Assembly (NCBI RefSeq): GCF_009831455.1
Contig: NZ_WOWO01000003.1
Location: 558,001 to 622,000 of the forward strand
Origin: Salinirussus salinus
GTDB lineage: Archaea; Halobacteriota; Halobacteria; Halobacteriales; Haloarculaceae
DNA length: 64,000 bases
Direction of reading: 5' to 3'
A program made the translations under genes and the position numbers. The notes beneath the pieces were generated by a model. The model made no database searches and was not told where the DNA came from. It was given only the letters and a program-made list of their open reading frames with translations. The first letter of the stretch is position 1; every line of letters begins with the position of its first letter. Shown here piece after piece: positions 17,196-25,649 of this stretch.

Positions 17196-18518
17196 ATGGA
17201 CCTGCTCTCCGACCCCTACAAGCGGCGGTGGTTCGGCTGGGGGCTGCTCGTCTCGGCGTTTTTCCTCGTGAGCCTCCACCGGACGTCGACCGCCGTCCTC
17301 TCCGAACAGCTGATGCGGGCCTTCGACACGAGCGCGACCAGTCTCGGCCTGTTGCACTCCTCGTTTTTCTACCTGTACGCGCTGTTGCAGGTGCCGGCGG
17401 GGCTGTTGACCGACCGGTTCGGCGCGCGCGCCATCGCCGCCACCGGGACGGGGCTGATGAGCGCCGGCGCCATCGCCTTCGGCGTGGCGACCACCTATCC
17501 TGTGGCGTTCGTCGGCCGGCTCTGTGTCGGCTTCGGGGCGAGCGTCCTCTTCATCGCGGCGCTGCGGTACTGTGCGAACTGGTACCGGCCCGACGAGTTC
17601 GGCACGATGACCGGCGTCACCTTCACGGTCGGCATCTTCGGCGGGCTGGCCGCGACGACGCCGCTGGCGGTCGCCATCTCCACGTTCGGCTGGCGCGGGA
17701 CGGTCGTCGGGCTCGGGGTCGCGGGGCTGGCGATCGCCGTCGGCGTCGTCCTCCTCTCGCAGGACACCCCCGAGGCGGCGGGGCTGGAGCCCATCCAGAA
17801 CGTCCCCGACCGCCCCGAAGTAACGGCGAGCGACCTCAAGCGGTACGTCAAAGACGCCGTCACCGAGGCCGAGACCTGGCTGCTCGGAGTCATGCTCTTT
17901 TTCATGACCGGGGTCGGCATCACCATCTTCGGGCTGTGGGGGATCCCCTACCTCGTCCAGACCTACGACATCTCCGTGACGGAGGCATCGGTCTATCTGT
18001 TGCTCGGTAACATCGGCGGGATGGTCGGCCCCACCCTCTTTGGGTGGCTCTCGGACAAGGTCGGCCGCCGCGCGGAGTTCATCGTTCTCTCGGCGGTGAT
18101 GTTCATGCTGACCTGGGGCGTGTTCGCGGTCTTCGGGACGATCCCCCTGTTACTGGTGGGTGCGGTCTTCCTCTTCTCGCGGGTGCTCCGCGGCGGGATC
18201 CCGCTTGCCTACACCGTGATGAAGGAACGCCACCCCGAGGCCGCCAGCGGGACCGTCATCGGCCTCGTCAACAGCATGGGCTGGCTGGGCGCCGCGGTCT
18301 TCCCGGTCGTGCTCGGCGCGGCGCTCGACGCCTACTGGACCGGCGAGACGGTCAACGGCACCCGCGTCTACTCCGCGTTCGGCTACCGGGTCGCCTTCGC
18401 CATCGCCGTCGCGGCGGGGCTTCTGGCAACCCTCTGTGCGCTCCTGCTCTACCTGCGGGTCCGGAAGGAACGGGCCGCGGAAGGCGTCGGGCCGGCCGCC
18501 GAGAGCGCGACCGACTGA
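17196..18518 (+). CDS. MFS transporter
   Basis: A 440-residue major facilitator protein with about 12 membrane helices. The cytoplasmic loop between helices 2 and 3 holds motif A as 'LLTDRFGARAIAATG', and the corresponding loop in the second half is 'GWLSDKVGRRAEF'. The pattern 'FFYLYALLQVPAGLLTDR' resembles organic-anion or sugar-acid symporters, but the substrate is not evident. ATG at 17196 is favoured because a TATA-like TTTATG lies about 30 bases upstream; a GTG at 17178 in the same frame is an alternative. The divergent lactonase-like gene starts 124 bases away. Confidence 0.88.
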   Translation: MDLLSDPYKRRWFGWGLLVSAFFLVSLHRTSTAVLSEQLMRAFDTSATSLGLLHSSFFYLYALLQVPAGLLTDRFGARAIAATGTGLMSAGAIAFGVATTYPVAFVGRLCVGFGASVLFIAALRYCANWYRPDEFGTMTGVTFTVGIFGGLAATTPLAVAISTFGWRGTVVGLGVAGLAIAVGVVLLSQDTPEAAGLEPIQNVPDRPEVTASDLKRYVKDAVTEAETWLLGVMLFFMTGVGITIFGLWGIPYLVQTYDISVTEASVYLLLGNIGGMVGPTLFGWLSDKVGRRAEFIVLSAVMFMLTWGVFAVFGTIPLLLVGAVFLFSRVLRGGIPLAYTVMKERHPEAASGTVIGLVNSMGWLGAAVFPVVLGAALDAYWTGETVNGTRVYSAFGYRVAFAIAVAAGLLATLCALLLYLRVRKERAAEGVGPAAESATD

Positions 18519-18597
18519 CGGCGCGTCGCCGCGCCGGCCGACACGGCCCGAGCCCTACCCAACACCTTCTTGCCGGCCGCCCACGGACCGACGGGCG

Positions 18598-19053
18598 ATG
18601 AAATACTACGAGGACATCGAGGTGGGCGACACCGAGGAGTTCGGGGAGTACCACGTCACCAAAGAGGAGATAATCGAGTTCGCGTCGCAGTACGACCCCC
18701 AGCCGTTCCACACCGACGAGGAGGCCGCGAAGGAATCGGCGTTCGGCGAACTCGTCGCCTCGGGGTGGCACACCGCCGCCATCTGCATGCGGCTGCTCGT
18801 CGACAACATGATGGACAAGCGCGCCAGCATGGGCGCCCGCGGCGTCGACGAACTCCGCTGGCGACAGCCGGTCAGACCCGGCGACACCATCCACCTCCGG
18901 ACCGAGGTCGTCGACAAGCGCCGCTCGGAGAGCGACCCCGGACGGGGCTACGTCGACAACAAGATGGAGGGACTCAACCAGGACGGCGAGGTCGTCATCT
19001 CCTGGGTCGGGCTCGGGATGGTGGCGGTCCGGGACCCCGAATCGGCCGAGTGA
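18598..19053 (+). CDS. MaoC-family hot-dog dehydratase
   Basis: A 151-residue hot-dog-fold protein expected to hydrate 2-enoyl-CoA to the (R)-3-hydroxyacyl-CoA. The R-hydratase motif is present as 'FASQYDPQPFHTDEEAA', giving the catalytic Asp and His, followed by 'GELVASGWHTAAICMRL', which lines the acyl tunnel. 'VKPGD' of the family appears here as 'VRPGDTIHLRTEV'. The start at 18598 (MKYYEDIEVGD) is standard. Its place 79 bases after an MFS gene and upstream of a CMD-family gene is consistent with small-acid catabolism. Confidence 0.92.
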   Translation: MKYYEDIEVGDTEEFGEYHVTKEEIIEFASQYDPQPFHTDEEAAKESAFGELVASGWHTAAICMRLLVDNMMDKRASMGARGVDELRWRQPVRPGDTIHLRTEVVDKRRSESDPGRGYVDNKMEGLNQDGEVVISWVGLGMVAVRDPESAE

Positions 19054-19152
19054 GAGTGTGCGGCCGGGGCGCCGGCCGCCAGCCCCCGTGCGGCGGTCCC
19101 GGCTCGCCGCCGGTATCCCCGCGCTTTTGACGGCTCCCGCCCATCCCCGGGT

Positions 19153-19677
19153 ATGGCACGCGTCCCGCTGCTCGACGCCGAGGACATAGACGAGGAGTAC
19201 CGCTACCTCTTCACCGAGAACGACGTCGGCGAGGCCGATATCTTCCGCGGGATGGCCAACGCCCCCAAGCAGCTGCAGTGGTATCTCCGCTACTCCACGC
19301 GACTCTGGGAGGTCCTCCCCGAGCGCGAACGGGAGGTCGTCATCCTCGCCTCGGCACGGGCGCTCGAACACGAGTACGAGTGGCACCAGCACGTCCGGCT
19401 GGGCCGGGAGGCCGGCGTCACCGACGCCGAGATCAACGCCATCAGCGCGGGCCACCTCGACGACCTCGACGACCGGGACGCCGCCCTCGCGGCGTACGCC
19501 CACGGCGTTACCCACGGCGACCCCCGCGACGCCGAGTACGAGCGCCTGGTCGAGCACTACGACGAGGGGACAGCGGTGGGTGTGGCGATGCTCGCCAGCC
19601 ACTACGTTGCGACCGCCCGCACCCTTGACGCGATGGGCATTACGCCCGAGGAGGACTTCGTCGGCTGGACGGTTTGA
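19153..19677 (+). CDS. Carboxymuconolactone decarboxylase (CMD) family protein
   Basis: A 174-residue all-helical protein. The core 'REREVVILASARALEHEYEW' followed by 'HQHVRLGREAGVTDAEI' is the CMD/AhpD signature with conserved Glu and His. The AhpD CxxC motif is missing, so it is not a peroxidase partner. The reaction could be a decarboxylation or hydrolysis in aromatic-acid breakdown, but many family members have no known function. The next gene on the other strand begins 49 bases after its end, so the two genes converge. Confidence 0.85.
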   Translation: MARVPLLDAEDIDEEYRYLFTENDVGEADIFRGMANAPKQLQWYLRYSTRLWEVLPEREREVVILASARALEHEYEWHQHVRLGREAGVTDAEINAISAGHLDDLDDRDAALAAYAHGVTHGDPRDAEYERLVEHYDEGTAVGVAMLASHYVATARTLDAMGITPEEDFVGWTV

Positions 19678-19725
19678 CCGGGGACGGGCCAGGGATGGAC
19701 GAGCGCCTGCCGCGCCCGGCGCCGC

Positions 19726-20604
19726 TCAGAGCACGCCGGCGTCGGCGAACGCGTCGGCGACCTCTTCGAGGAGGGCGGCGTGGTCGCCGGGGCTGTCCAG
19801 GTCCTGGTACATCGTGCTGACGGCGAGATAGTCGGCGCCGAGGTCCTGCCAGGCCCGGGCGCGCTCCACCCACTCCTCTTCCTCGCCGGGGACGGCCCAG
19901 ATCCGCCCGTGAAGTCCCACGTCGTCGGGGTCCCGGCCGGCGTCCTCGGCAGCCGCGTAGACGTCCGCGAGGTCGTCCTCGGCGCCCTCGTCGCCGGGCT
20001 GGAACTGCGGCAGCCAGCCGTCGGCCAACCGGCCGACCCGGCGCTTGACCGGGTCGGCCATACCACCCATCCAGAGTGGGATGGGCTGCTGGACCGGGCG
20101 GGGGTTGATCCCCAGCTCCTCGATCCGGTGGTACTCGCCCTCGAAGTCGACGACCGGCTCGGTCCACAGCGCCCGCAACACCTCGACTTGCTCCTCGATG
20201 CGCCGGCCGCGCTCGCCGAACTCCTCGCCCAGCGCGACGTACTCGTGGGGGTTCCACCCGACGCCCACGCCCAGCCGGAAGCGGCCGTCGGCGAAGCGGT
20301 CGACCTGGGCGGCCTGTTTCGCCACGAGTGCGGTCTGGCGCTGCGGGAGAATGAGGATGCCGGTGACGAACTCCAGCTCGTCGGTCACGCCCGCGAGGTA
20401 GCTGAACGTCGTCAGCGGCTCGTGGAACGTGTCCGCGTTGTCGTAGGGCCCCTCCCAGTCGTCCCAGGTGGGGTCGACGCCGAGGACGTGGTCGTAGCTG
20501 AGGAGGTGCTCGAAGCCCGCGTCCTCGATGCGCCGGGCGTAGTCGCCGACCGTCTCGGGGTCGTCGCCGATCTCGAGTTGGGGGAAGACCGTGCCGATCT
20601 CCAT
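19726..20604 (-). CDS. LLM-class F420-dependent oxidoreductase (paralog 1)
   Basis: A 292-residue luciferase-like (alpha/beta barrel) oxidoreductase of the F420-using type. It opens 'MEIGTVFPQLEIGDDPETV' and has 'LLSYDHVLGVDPTWDDWEG', 'TGILILPQRQTALVAKQAAQ', 'GVGVGWNPHEYVALG' and 'PIPLWMGGMADPVKRRV'. These match the TIGR03619-like group. It probably moves hydride between F420 and an unidentified organic substrate. It is clearly paralogous to the gene at 22952-23836. It is divergent from the GalT-like gene, with only 54 bases between the two starts, so one promoter region could control both. Confidence 0.9.
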   Translation of the reverse strand: MEIGTVFPQLEIGDDPETVGDYARRIEDAGFEHLLSYDHVLGVDPTWDDWEGPYDNADTFHEPLTTFSYLAGVTDELEFVTGILILPQRQTALVAKQAAQVDRFADGRFRLGVGVGWNPHEYVALGEEFGERGRRIEEQVEVLRALWTEPVVDFEGEYHRIEELGINPRPVQQPIPLWMGGMADPVKRRVGRLADGWLPQFQPGDEGAEDDLADVYAAAEDAGRDPDDVGLHGRIWAVPGEEEEWVERARAWQDLGADYLAVSTMYQDLDSPGDHAALLEEVADAFADAGVL

Positions 20605-20658
20605 ACGCTCCCCGCGCCTCCCAGGACCTTGAAGGTTCCATCCGACCATAGCCCGGTC

Positions 20659-21654
20659 ATGGACTTCGAACGCACCACCGACGAAGCGACCTTCCACAGT
20701 CCCCTGGCGGACTTCGAGGAAGTCACGGAGACCGTCGAGGTCCGCCGCGACCCGCTGACCGGCCGCACCGCGCGCATCGCCGACGCCGCCTTTGCCATCG
20801 CGGAGGACCCCGACATCGAGGCCGTCGTGAGCGACGACGAGGGCTGTTTCTTCTGTCCCGACATGGTCGCGGACGCGACCCCGACCTACGCCGACGACCT
20901 CGAGGTCGACCGCGGGGGCCGCGGCGAGGCCACCTCCTTCCCCAACCTCAACCCCTATGGCGCCCACTCGAACGTCGTCGCCCTCACCGAGACCCACTTC
21001 CAGCCCATGGAGGCGTTCACCACCGACCAGTTCGCCGACGGCCTCGCGCTCGCCGTCGAGTACATCGAGCGCGTCCGCGAGACCGACCCCGACGCCGGCG
21101 TGGCCTCGGTGAACATGAACTTCCTGCGGTCGGCCGGCTCGAGCCTCATCCACCCTCACCTCCAGACGCTCGTCGACGGCCACGGCACCAACGAGGGGCG
21201 CCGGCTGCTCGGGGCCAGCCGCCAGTACCACGAGGACCACGGCTCGCGCTACTGGGACGACCTCGTCGCCGCCGAGCGCGGCGGCGACCGCTGGATCGGC
21301 GAGACCGCGGGAGTCCACTGGCTGGTCCCCTTCGCGCCCCGGCACCACCGCCAGGTGCTCGGCGTCCTCGAGGGGACGGGCCTTCCCGACCCCGACGGCG
21401 ACGCCGTCCGCGGGCTCGCCGAGGGGCTGACGAACGTGCTCGGGGCCTACGCCGACGAGGGGCTGAACGCCTTCAACTTCGCCCTGCACCTGCCCGACGA
21501 CCCGGCCATGGGGCCGGTGTTCACCGTCATCGCCCGGTCGGTCTTCGACGAGCACTACTGGTCGGACTCGCCGTACTTCACGGTGCTGCACGACGAGGGC
21601 GTGGTCGACACCGCCCCCGAAGCCTACGCGGCGGACGTTCGCGACCGGTTTTGA
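20659..21654 (+). CDS. GalT/HIT-superfamily nucleotidyltransferase-like protein
   Basis: A 331-residue protein related to galactose-1-phosphate uridylyltransferase. The N-terminal half has a Cys-x-x-Cys in 'GCFFCPDMV' that could bind zinc, and 'FPNLNPYGAHSNVVALTETH', which is the family's first HIT-like domain. The active-site motif His-Pro-His-x-Gln appears in 'AGSSLIHPHLQTL', and the middle His is the expected nucleophile. Leloir-pathway partners (galK, galE) are absent nearby, so the true substrate may be another sugar or nucleotide phosphate. The start ATG at 20659 precedes 'MDFERTTDEATFHSPL'. Confidence 0.82.
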   Translation: MDFERTTDEATFHSPLADFEEVTETVEVRRDPLTGRTARIADAAFAIAEDPDIEAVVSDDEGCFFCPDMVADATPTYADDLEVDRGGRGEATSFPNLNPYGAHSNVVALTETHFQPMEAFTTDQFADGLALAVEYIERVRETDPDAGVASVNMNFLRSAGSSLIHPHLQTLVDGHGTNEGRRLLGASRQYHEDHGSRYWDDLVAAERGGDRWIGETAGVHWLVPFAPRHHRQVLGVLEGTGLPDPDGDAVRGLAEGLTNVLGAYADEGLNAFNFALHLPDDPAMGPVFTVIARSVFDEHYWSDSPYFTVLHDEGVVDTAPEAYAADVRDRF

Positions 21655-21701
21655 GGGGGCCCGGGCGGCGACCGGGTTGGTAGGGGCCACCCGCCGGGCG
21701 G

Positions 21702-22916
21702 TCAGGACCGGACCAGCAACACCCCGGCCAGCACCGCCGCACAGCCTGCGAGTCCCGCGAGCAGCAGGAAGAGAATCGCGGGGGTGGACCGGGTGAGCAC
21801 GAGGCCGGCCAGCGAGGAGCCCAGCGCCCCGACGCCGAAGATGGCGGTGTAGCTGTAGCCGAAGGAGAGCCCGCGCACGTCGGCCCCGGAGTACGCCGAG
21901 ATGGCCTCCTGGTTGACGGGCGCGACCAGAAAGGCACAGAAGCCGAAGGCAGCGGCAACAGTCAACAGCGGCCACAGGCCGGCGTCGGCGGCGGGGACGA
22001 ACACCACCGCGATAGCCGCGAGGGCCGCGTAGCTCCCGACGAGCACCCGTTCGACGGGGACGCGGTCGACGAGCCACCCGCCGGCGTACTGGCCGACGCC
22101 ACCCAGCAGGAGCAGCCCGGAGTAGACGTACTGGCTGGGCTCGACCGCCCGGCCGTACACCTCGACGGGCTCGAACAGCGGGAGCCCGCCCAGCACCTCC
22201 GGGAGGAAAGTGACCGCCCCGCGGTAGTAGAGCCCGTAAAGCACGCCCATCACCAGTACGAGGACGAACCCCCCGGTAAAGAGAAGGCGCGAGTCCGTCA
22301 GGAATCCGCGGAGGCTGTCGGGCGTCCCGGAGTCGACGTCGGCCTCGCGGGCGGCGCTGCCGGCGGTCTCGTCGAACTCCAGGCGCCAGCCGGCCAGCGC
22401 CGCCACCAGGGCGGGGACCACCAGGACGGCGGCGACCGCCCGCCAGCCGACGAAGACCAGAAGCACCGCCGCGAGCAGCGGCCCCACCGCGACGCCGACG
22501 TTGCCGGCCGCGCCGTGGTAGGCGAAGGCGGTCCCGCGGGCCCTGGCGCCGCGGCTGAGAAGCGCCAGCCCGGCCGGGTGATAGATGCTCGCCGCCGCCC
22601 CCCACAGCAGCAGGGCGACCGCAAGCACTGGCAGCGTGGGCGCGACGCTCACCAGCCCGAAGGCCGCGCCCATCCCGACCAGGCAGGCGAGCACCAGCCG
22701 CTTCGAGCCAACCCGGTCGGCGAGCACGCCGCTGGGCAGCGCGCCCACGCCCACCAGCGCGTAGCTGGCGCCGGCGACCAGCCCCAGAAGCGCCGGCGAC
22801 GCGGTGAACGCGTCGATCCAGATGGCCACGAAGACCGGGATCACCAGCTCGTAGGTGTGGAAGGTGGCGTGGCCCAGCATCGCGAAGGCGGTCAGCGCCC
22901 GGTCGTTGGCGTCCAC
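21702..22916 (-). CDS. MFS transporter (fosmidomycin-resistance-like type)
   Basis: A 404-residue, 12-helix major facilitator. Motif A is 'SGVLADRVGSKRLVL', and the second-half equivalent is 'GGWLVDRVPVERVL'. The stretch 'ASIYHPAGLALLSRGARA' followed by 'GTAFAYHGAAGNVGVAVG' resembles Fsr-type exporters, where a conserved His-Pro starts helix 4. That suggests drug or metabolite efflux. The start is GTG at 22916 (MDANDRALTAF). It lies downstream of the LLM gene on the same strand with 35 bases between them, so the pair is probably one transcript. Confidence 0.87.
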   Translation of the reverse strand: MDANDRALTAFAMLGHATFHTYELVIPVFVAIWIDAFTASPALLGLVAGASYALVGVGALPSGVLADRVGSKRLVLACLVGMGAAFGLVSVAPTLPVLAVALLLWGAAASIYHPAGLALLSRGARARGTAFAYHGAAGNVGVAVGPLLAAVLLVFVGWRAVAAVLVVPALVAALAGWRLEFDETAGSAAREADVDSGTPDSLRGFLTDSRLLFTGGFVLVLVMGVLYGLYYRGAVTFLPEVLGGLPLFEPVEVYGRAVEPSQYVYSGLLLLGGVGQYAGGWLVDRVPVERVLVGSYAALAAIAVVFVPAADAGLWPLLTVAAAFGFCAFLVAPVNQEAISAYSGADVRGLSFGYSYTAIFGVGALGSSLAGLVLTRSTPAILFLLLAGLAGCAAVLAGVLLVRS

Positions 22917-22951
22917 GTCGGGACGGGCGCGCAGGCGCCAGTAAAAGCTGT

Positions 22952-23836
22952 CTATCGCTCCAGCAGCCCGACCTCGGCCAGCGTCCCGGCAACGGTCTCC
23001 AGCAGGTCGACGTGCTCGCCGACGCCGTCGAGCCCCTGCTCCTGGGTGGTCACGGCGAGATAGTCGGCGCCGACTGCCTGCCAGGCCTCAGCACGGCGGA
23101 CCCACTCGTCGGGTTCGCCGGGCGGGACACTCATCCGCCCCTGGAGGCCGACGTCGGCGGGGTCGCGGTCCGCGTCCTCGACGTACTCGTAGAGGTCCGC
23201 CAGTTCGGCCTCGGCTTCCTCCCGGTCCTCCGCGGGGTCGAACTGCGGGACCCAGCCGTCGCCCTTCTCGGCGATGCGGCGCTTGACGGGGTCCGCCGTC
23301 CCACCCAGCCACAGCGGGACCGGTTCATCGGGCCGGGGGTTGATCCCCACGCCCGGCAGGTCGTGAAAGCGTCCCTCGAACTCGACGACCTCCTCGGTCC
23401 AGAGCCGCCGGAGCACGTCCAGTTGCTCGGTCATCCGCGGGCCGCGGTCGTCGAACTCCTCGCCCAGGGCGACGTACTCCAGGGGGTTCCAGCCGACCGC
23501 CACGCCCAGGCGGAACCCGCCATCACAAAACCGGGCGACCTGGGCAGCCTGTTTCGCCACGAGGGCGGTCTGGCGCTGCGGGAGGATGAGGATGGCCGTC
23601 CCGAACGCCAGGTCGTCGGTGACCGCCGCGAGGTGCGAGAGGGTGGTCAGCGGCTCGTGGAACAGGTCGTCGTTGTCGTAGGGCCCCTCCCAGTCGCGGT
23701 CGGGGTCGACGCCGAGGACGTGGTCCGAGGCCAGGATGTGGTCGTAGCCGGCCGCCTCGACCCCCTGTGCGTACTCGCGGAGAGGTCCGGGGTCGGGGCC
23801 GAGTTCGAGGGTGGGGAGTACCGTGCCGAGTTCCAT
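22952..23836 (-). CDS. LLM-class F420-dependent oxidoreductase (paralog 2)
   Basis: A 294-residue LLM-family protein colinear with the gene at 19726-20604 over its whole length. Shared stretches include 'DHVLGVDP', 'WEGPYDN', 'FHEPLTT', 'ILILPQRQTALVAKQAAQV' and 'ADPVKRR'. It is therefore a local duplication with an MFS and a GalT-like gene now between the copies. F420 is the probable cofactor because this is an archaeon and the family is F420-type, but FMN cannot be excluded from sequence alone. ATG at 23836; the repeat element copy B lies just upstream. Confidence 0.9.
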   Translation of the reverse strand: MELGTVLPTLELGPDPGPLREYAQGVEAAGYDHILASDHVLGVDPDRDWEGPYDNDDLFHEPLTTLSHLAAVTDDLAFGTAILILPQRQTALVAKQAAQVARFCDGGFRLGVAVGWNPLEYVALGEEFDDRGPRMTEQLDVLRRLWTEEVVEFEGRFHDLPGVGINPRPDEPVPLWLGGTADPVKRRIAEKGDGWVPQFDPAEDREEAEAELADLYEYVEDADRDPADVGLQGRMSVPPGEPDEWVRRAEAWQAVGADYLAVTTQEQGLDGVGEHVDLLETVAGTLAEVGLLER

Positions 23837-23915
23837 ACGCCGAGCGGTCGCGGCAGGGACTTCAAGCTACGTGGTCGGTGCGTCATGTTTGGCCTCCCGG
23901 GAACAGGGCCAACAC

Positions 23916-24066
23916 GAAAGCCCCGTGCCTTTCAGTTCCACCCGAAACCACACACCTCCCCAGCCGACTGCGCTCCTCGTCGCTCGCGGTGCTCGCTCCT
24001 GCGGTGCTCATCCCTCGCACGGCGCCCGTCGCGCGAGGACACGCGCGACGGCGTGCGCCCGAGGTG
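23916..24066 (-). repeat. Dispersed modular hairpin element, copy B (module 2 collapsed)
   Basis: Occupies most of the 348-base gap between two minus-strand genes. Read on the minus strand it has the module-1 hairpin: outer GCACG/CGTGC, and inner CCGTCGCGCG/CGCGCGACGG, a perfect 10-bp stem with a 6-base loop. Then comes the GGCTGGGGAGGTGTGTGG box and GGGTGGAACTGAAAGG. Module 2 is shrunk to a tiny hairpin, GAAAG 23916-23920 with CTTTC 23929-23933 (plus-strand reading). The rest of the gap (24067-24184) holds nothing I recognise. Confidence 0.72.
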
Positions 24067-24184
24067 TTGACCATACGGGTGAGACTGAGAAGGGGGCTTT
24101 CCTGCTGTTCGGAGCTTCCGACTCGGATTCCGCTCTGATTCCCGTACGTCAAAAAATCGGTCGGGGTTGCGTGTGCGAGGCGAC

Positions 24185-25426
24185 TTACTCGGTCTTGTCG
24201 AGTTCGTCGTCGAACCGGACGACGTTCTCCAGGTCCTCGTCGTAGACGTCCTCGAAGGCGTTGCGGGCGATGGTGCGGCGGTGGACCTCGTCGGCGCCGT
24301 CGACGATCCGGAACGGCCGGACGCTCTCGTAGAAGTGGGCGACGGGCAGGTCCTTGCTGATGCCGTGGCCGCCGAGACACTGGACCGCCAGGTCCATGAT
24401 CTCGTTTGTGACGTTGGCGGTGAAGGTCTTGGACATCGCGACCTCGATGCGGGCGTCGCTGTTGTCGAGTTCACGCGCGGCGTGGCGGACCATCGACCGG
24501 GCGGCGTGGAGGTCGGTCTCGGCGTCGGCGATCCGGTGGCGAAGCGCCTGCTTGTCCGACAGCGACTCGCCGAAGGCCTCCCGGTCCTGGATGTAGGATT
24601 TCGCGATCTCCAGGGCGCGCTCGGCCATCCCGGAGTAGCGCATGCAGTGGGTCAGCCGGCCGCCGCCCAGCCGCAGTTGGGCCAGCCGGAACCCGCCGCC
24701 CTCCTCGCCGAGCAGCATGTCCTCGGGGAGCCGGACGTTGTGATACTTGACCTCGGCGTGGCCGCGCTCGATGTCGACGATGCCGTGGCCGCCGAGGTGG
24801 GGGATGTTGCGGACGATCTCGACGCCGTCAAGATCCGTCGGCACCAGAAAGAGCGAGGTGCCCTCGTAGGGGTGGGCGTCCATGTCCGTCCGGGCCATCA
24901 CCAGCAGGACGTCGGCGTTGTAGCCGTCGGAGGTCCACCACTTGTGGCCATTCAGAACCCACTCGTCGCCGTCCTTCTCGGCGGTGGTCCGGAGCATCTT
25001 CGGGTCAGAGCCCGCTCCCTGGGTGGGCTCGGTCATCGAGAAGGCGGTGCGGATGTCACCCTGCACGAGCGGCCGGAGGTACTCCTCCTTCTGTTCCTCG
25101 GTGCCGGCGATCTCGAGGGTGTGCATGTTCCCCTCCTGGGGGGCGTTCGCGCGGATGGACAGCGCGCCCATCAGCGACCGGCCGACCTGCTCGAAGGAGG
25201 GCAGCATGTCCCGGAAGCCCAGCCCCTGCCCGCCGTACTCTTCGGGGACCTGGGGCGCGAACAGGTCTCGCTCCTTGGCCTGCTCCCAGAAGTCGTGGAT
25301 CTCCGCCTCGGAGACGAGTTCCCCGGTCCGGAGCGCCTCCCGCTCGCGGGGGAGGACCTCGTCCTCCATGAACGCTTCAACTCTCGTCGCGACCTCTTTT
25401 GCTTTCTCGGAGTCGTGGTACTCCAT
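24185..25426 (-). CDS. Acyl-CoA dehydrogenase (ACAD10/11-like active site)
   Basis: A 413-residue FAD enzyme that introduces the 2,3 double bond into an acyl-CoA. It has the N-terminal helical domain, 'TAFSMTEPTQGAGSDPKML' over the flavin, 'LNGHKWWTSDG' and 'CLGGHGISKDLPVAHFYESV'. In most family members the catalytic base is Glu in 'YEGTxxIQ'. Here the matching stretch is 'RIVDGADEVHRRTIARNAF', with Asp in that place, as in the ACAD10/11 branch. That branch handles branched or 4-hydroxy acyl-CoAs elsewhere, so an unusual substrate is possible. ATG at 25426 was chosen; the frame extends further upstream. Confidence 0.92.
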   Translation of the reverse strand: MEYHDSEKAKEVATRVEAFMEDEVLPREREALRTGELVSEAEIHDFWEQAKERDLFAPQVPEEYGGQGLGFRDMLPSFEQVGRSLMGALSIRANAPQEGNMHTLEIAGTEEQKEEYLRPLVQGDIRTAFSMTEPTQGAGSDPKMLRTTAEKDGDEWVLNGHKWWTSDGYNADVLLVMARTDMDAHPYEGTSLFLVPTDLDGVEIVRNIPHLGGHGIVDIERGHAEVKYHNVRLPEDMLLGEEGGGFRLAQLRLGGGRLTHCMRYSGMAERALEIAKSYIQDREAFGESLSDKQALRHRIADAETDLHAARSMVRHAARELDNSDARIEVAMSKTFTANVTNEIMDLAVQCLGGHGISKDLPVAHFYESVRPFRIVDGADEVHRRTIARNAFEDVYDEDLENVVRFDDELDKTE

Positions 25427-25649
25427 ACCTATTCCCACGAGTGCAACACTAAAACTATGGCGGAGACCGTCCGGCGTGCCGGTGGTTACCTTCGCGGCCG
25501 AGGGGTGCCACGAACCGACAGGAGATGGCCGTTGACTGTCGAAATTCAGTACTCGTCGGCCCGATTCCGGCGGATCCGACAGTTCCGCCGGACCGCGCTC
25601 CACCTGCGGTGACGCTCCGTCAGTGTCGACGCCCCCGGTCGCGGACGGC

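Noticed and set aside
19726-22992. A 1088-codon minus-strand frame that seems to fuse two proteins
   Set aside because: Only its last 292 codons form a real LLM protein; the remainder is antisense to GalT-like and out of frame with the MFS gene.
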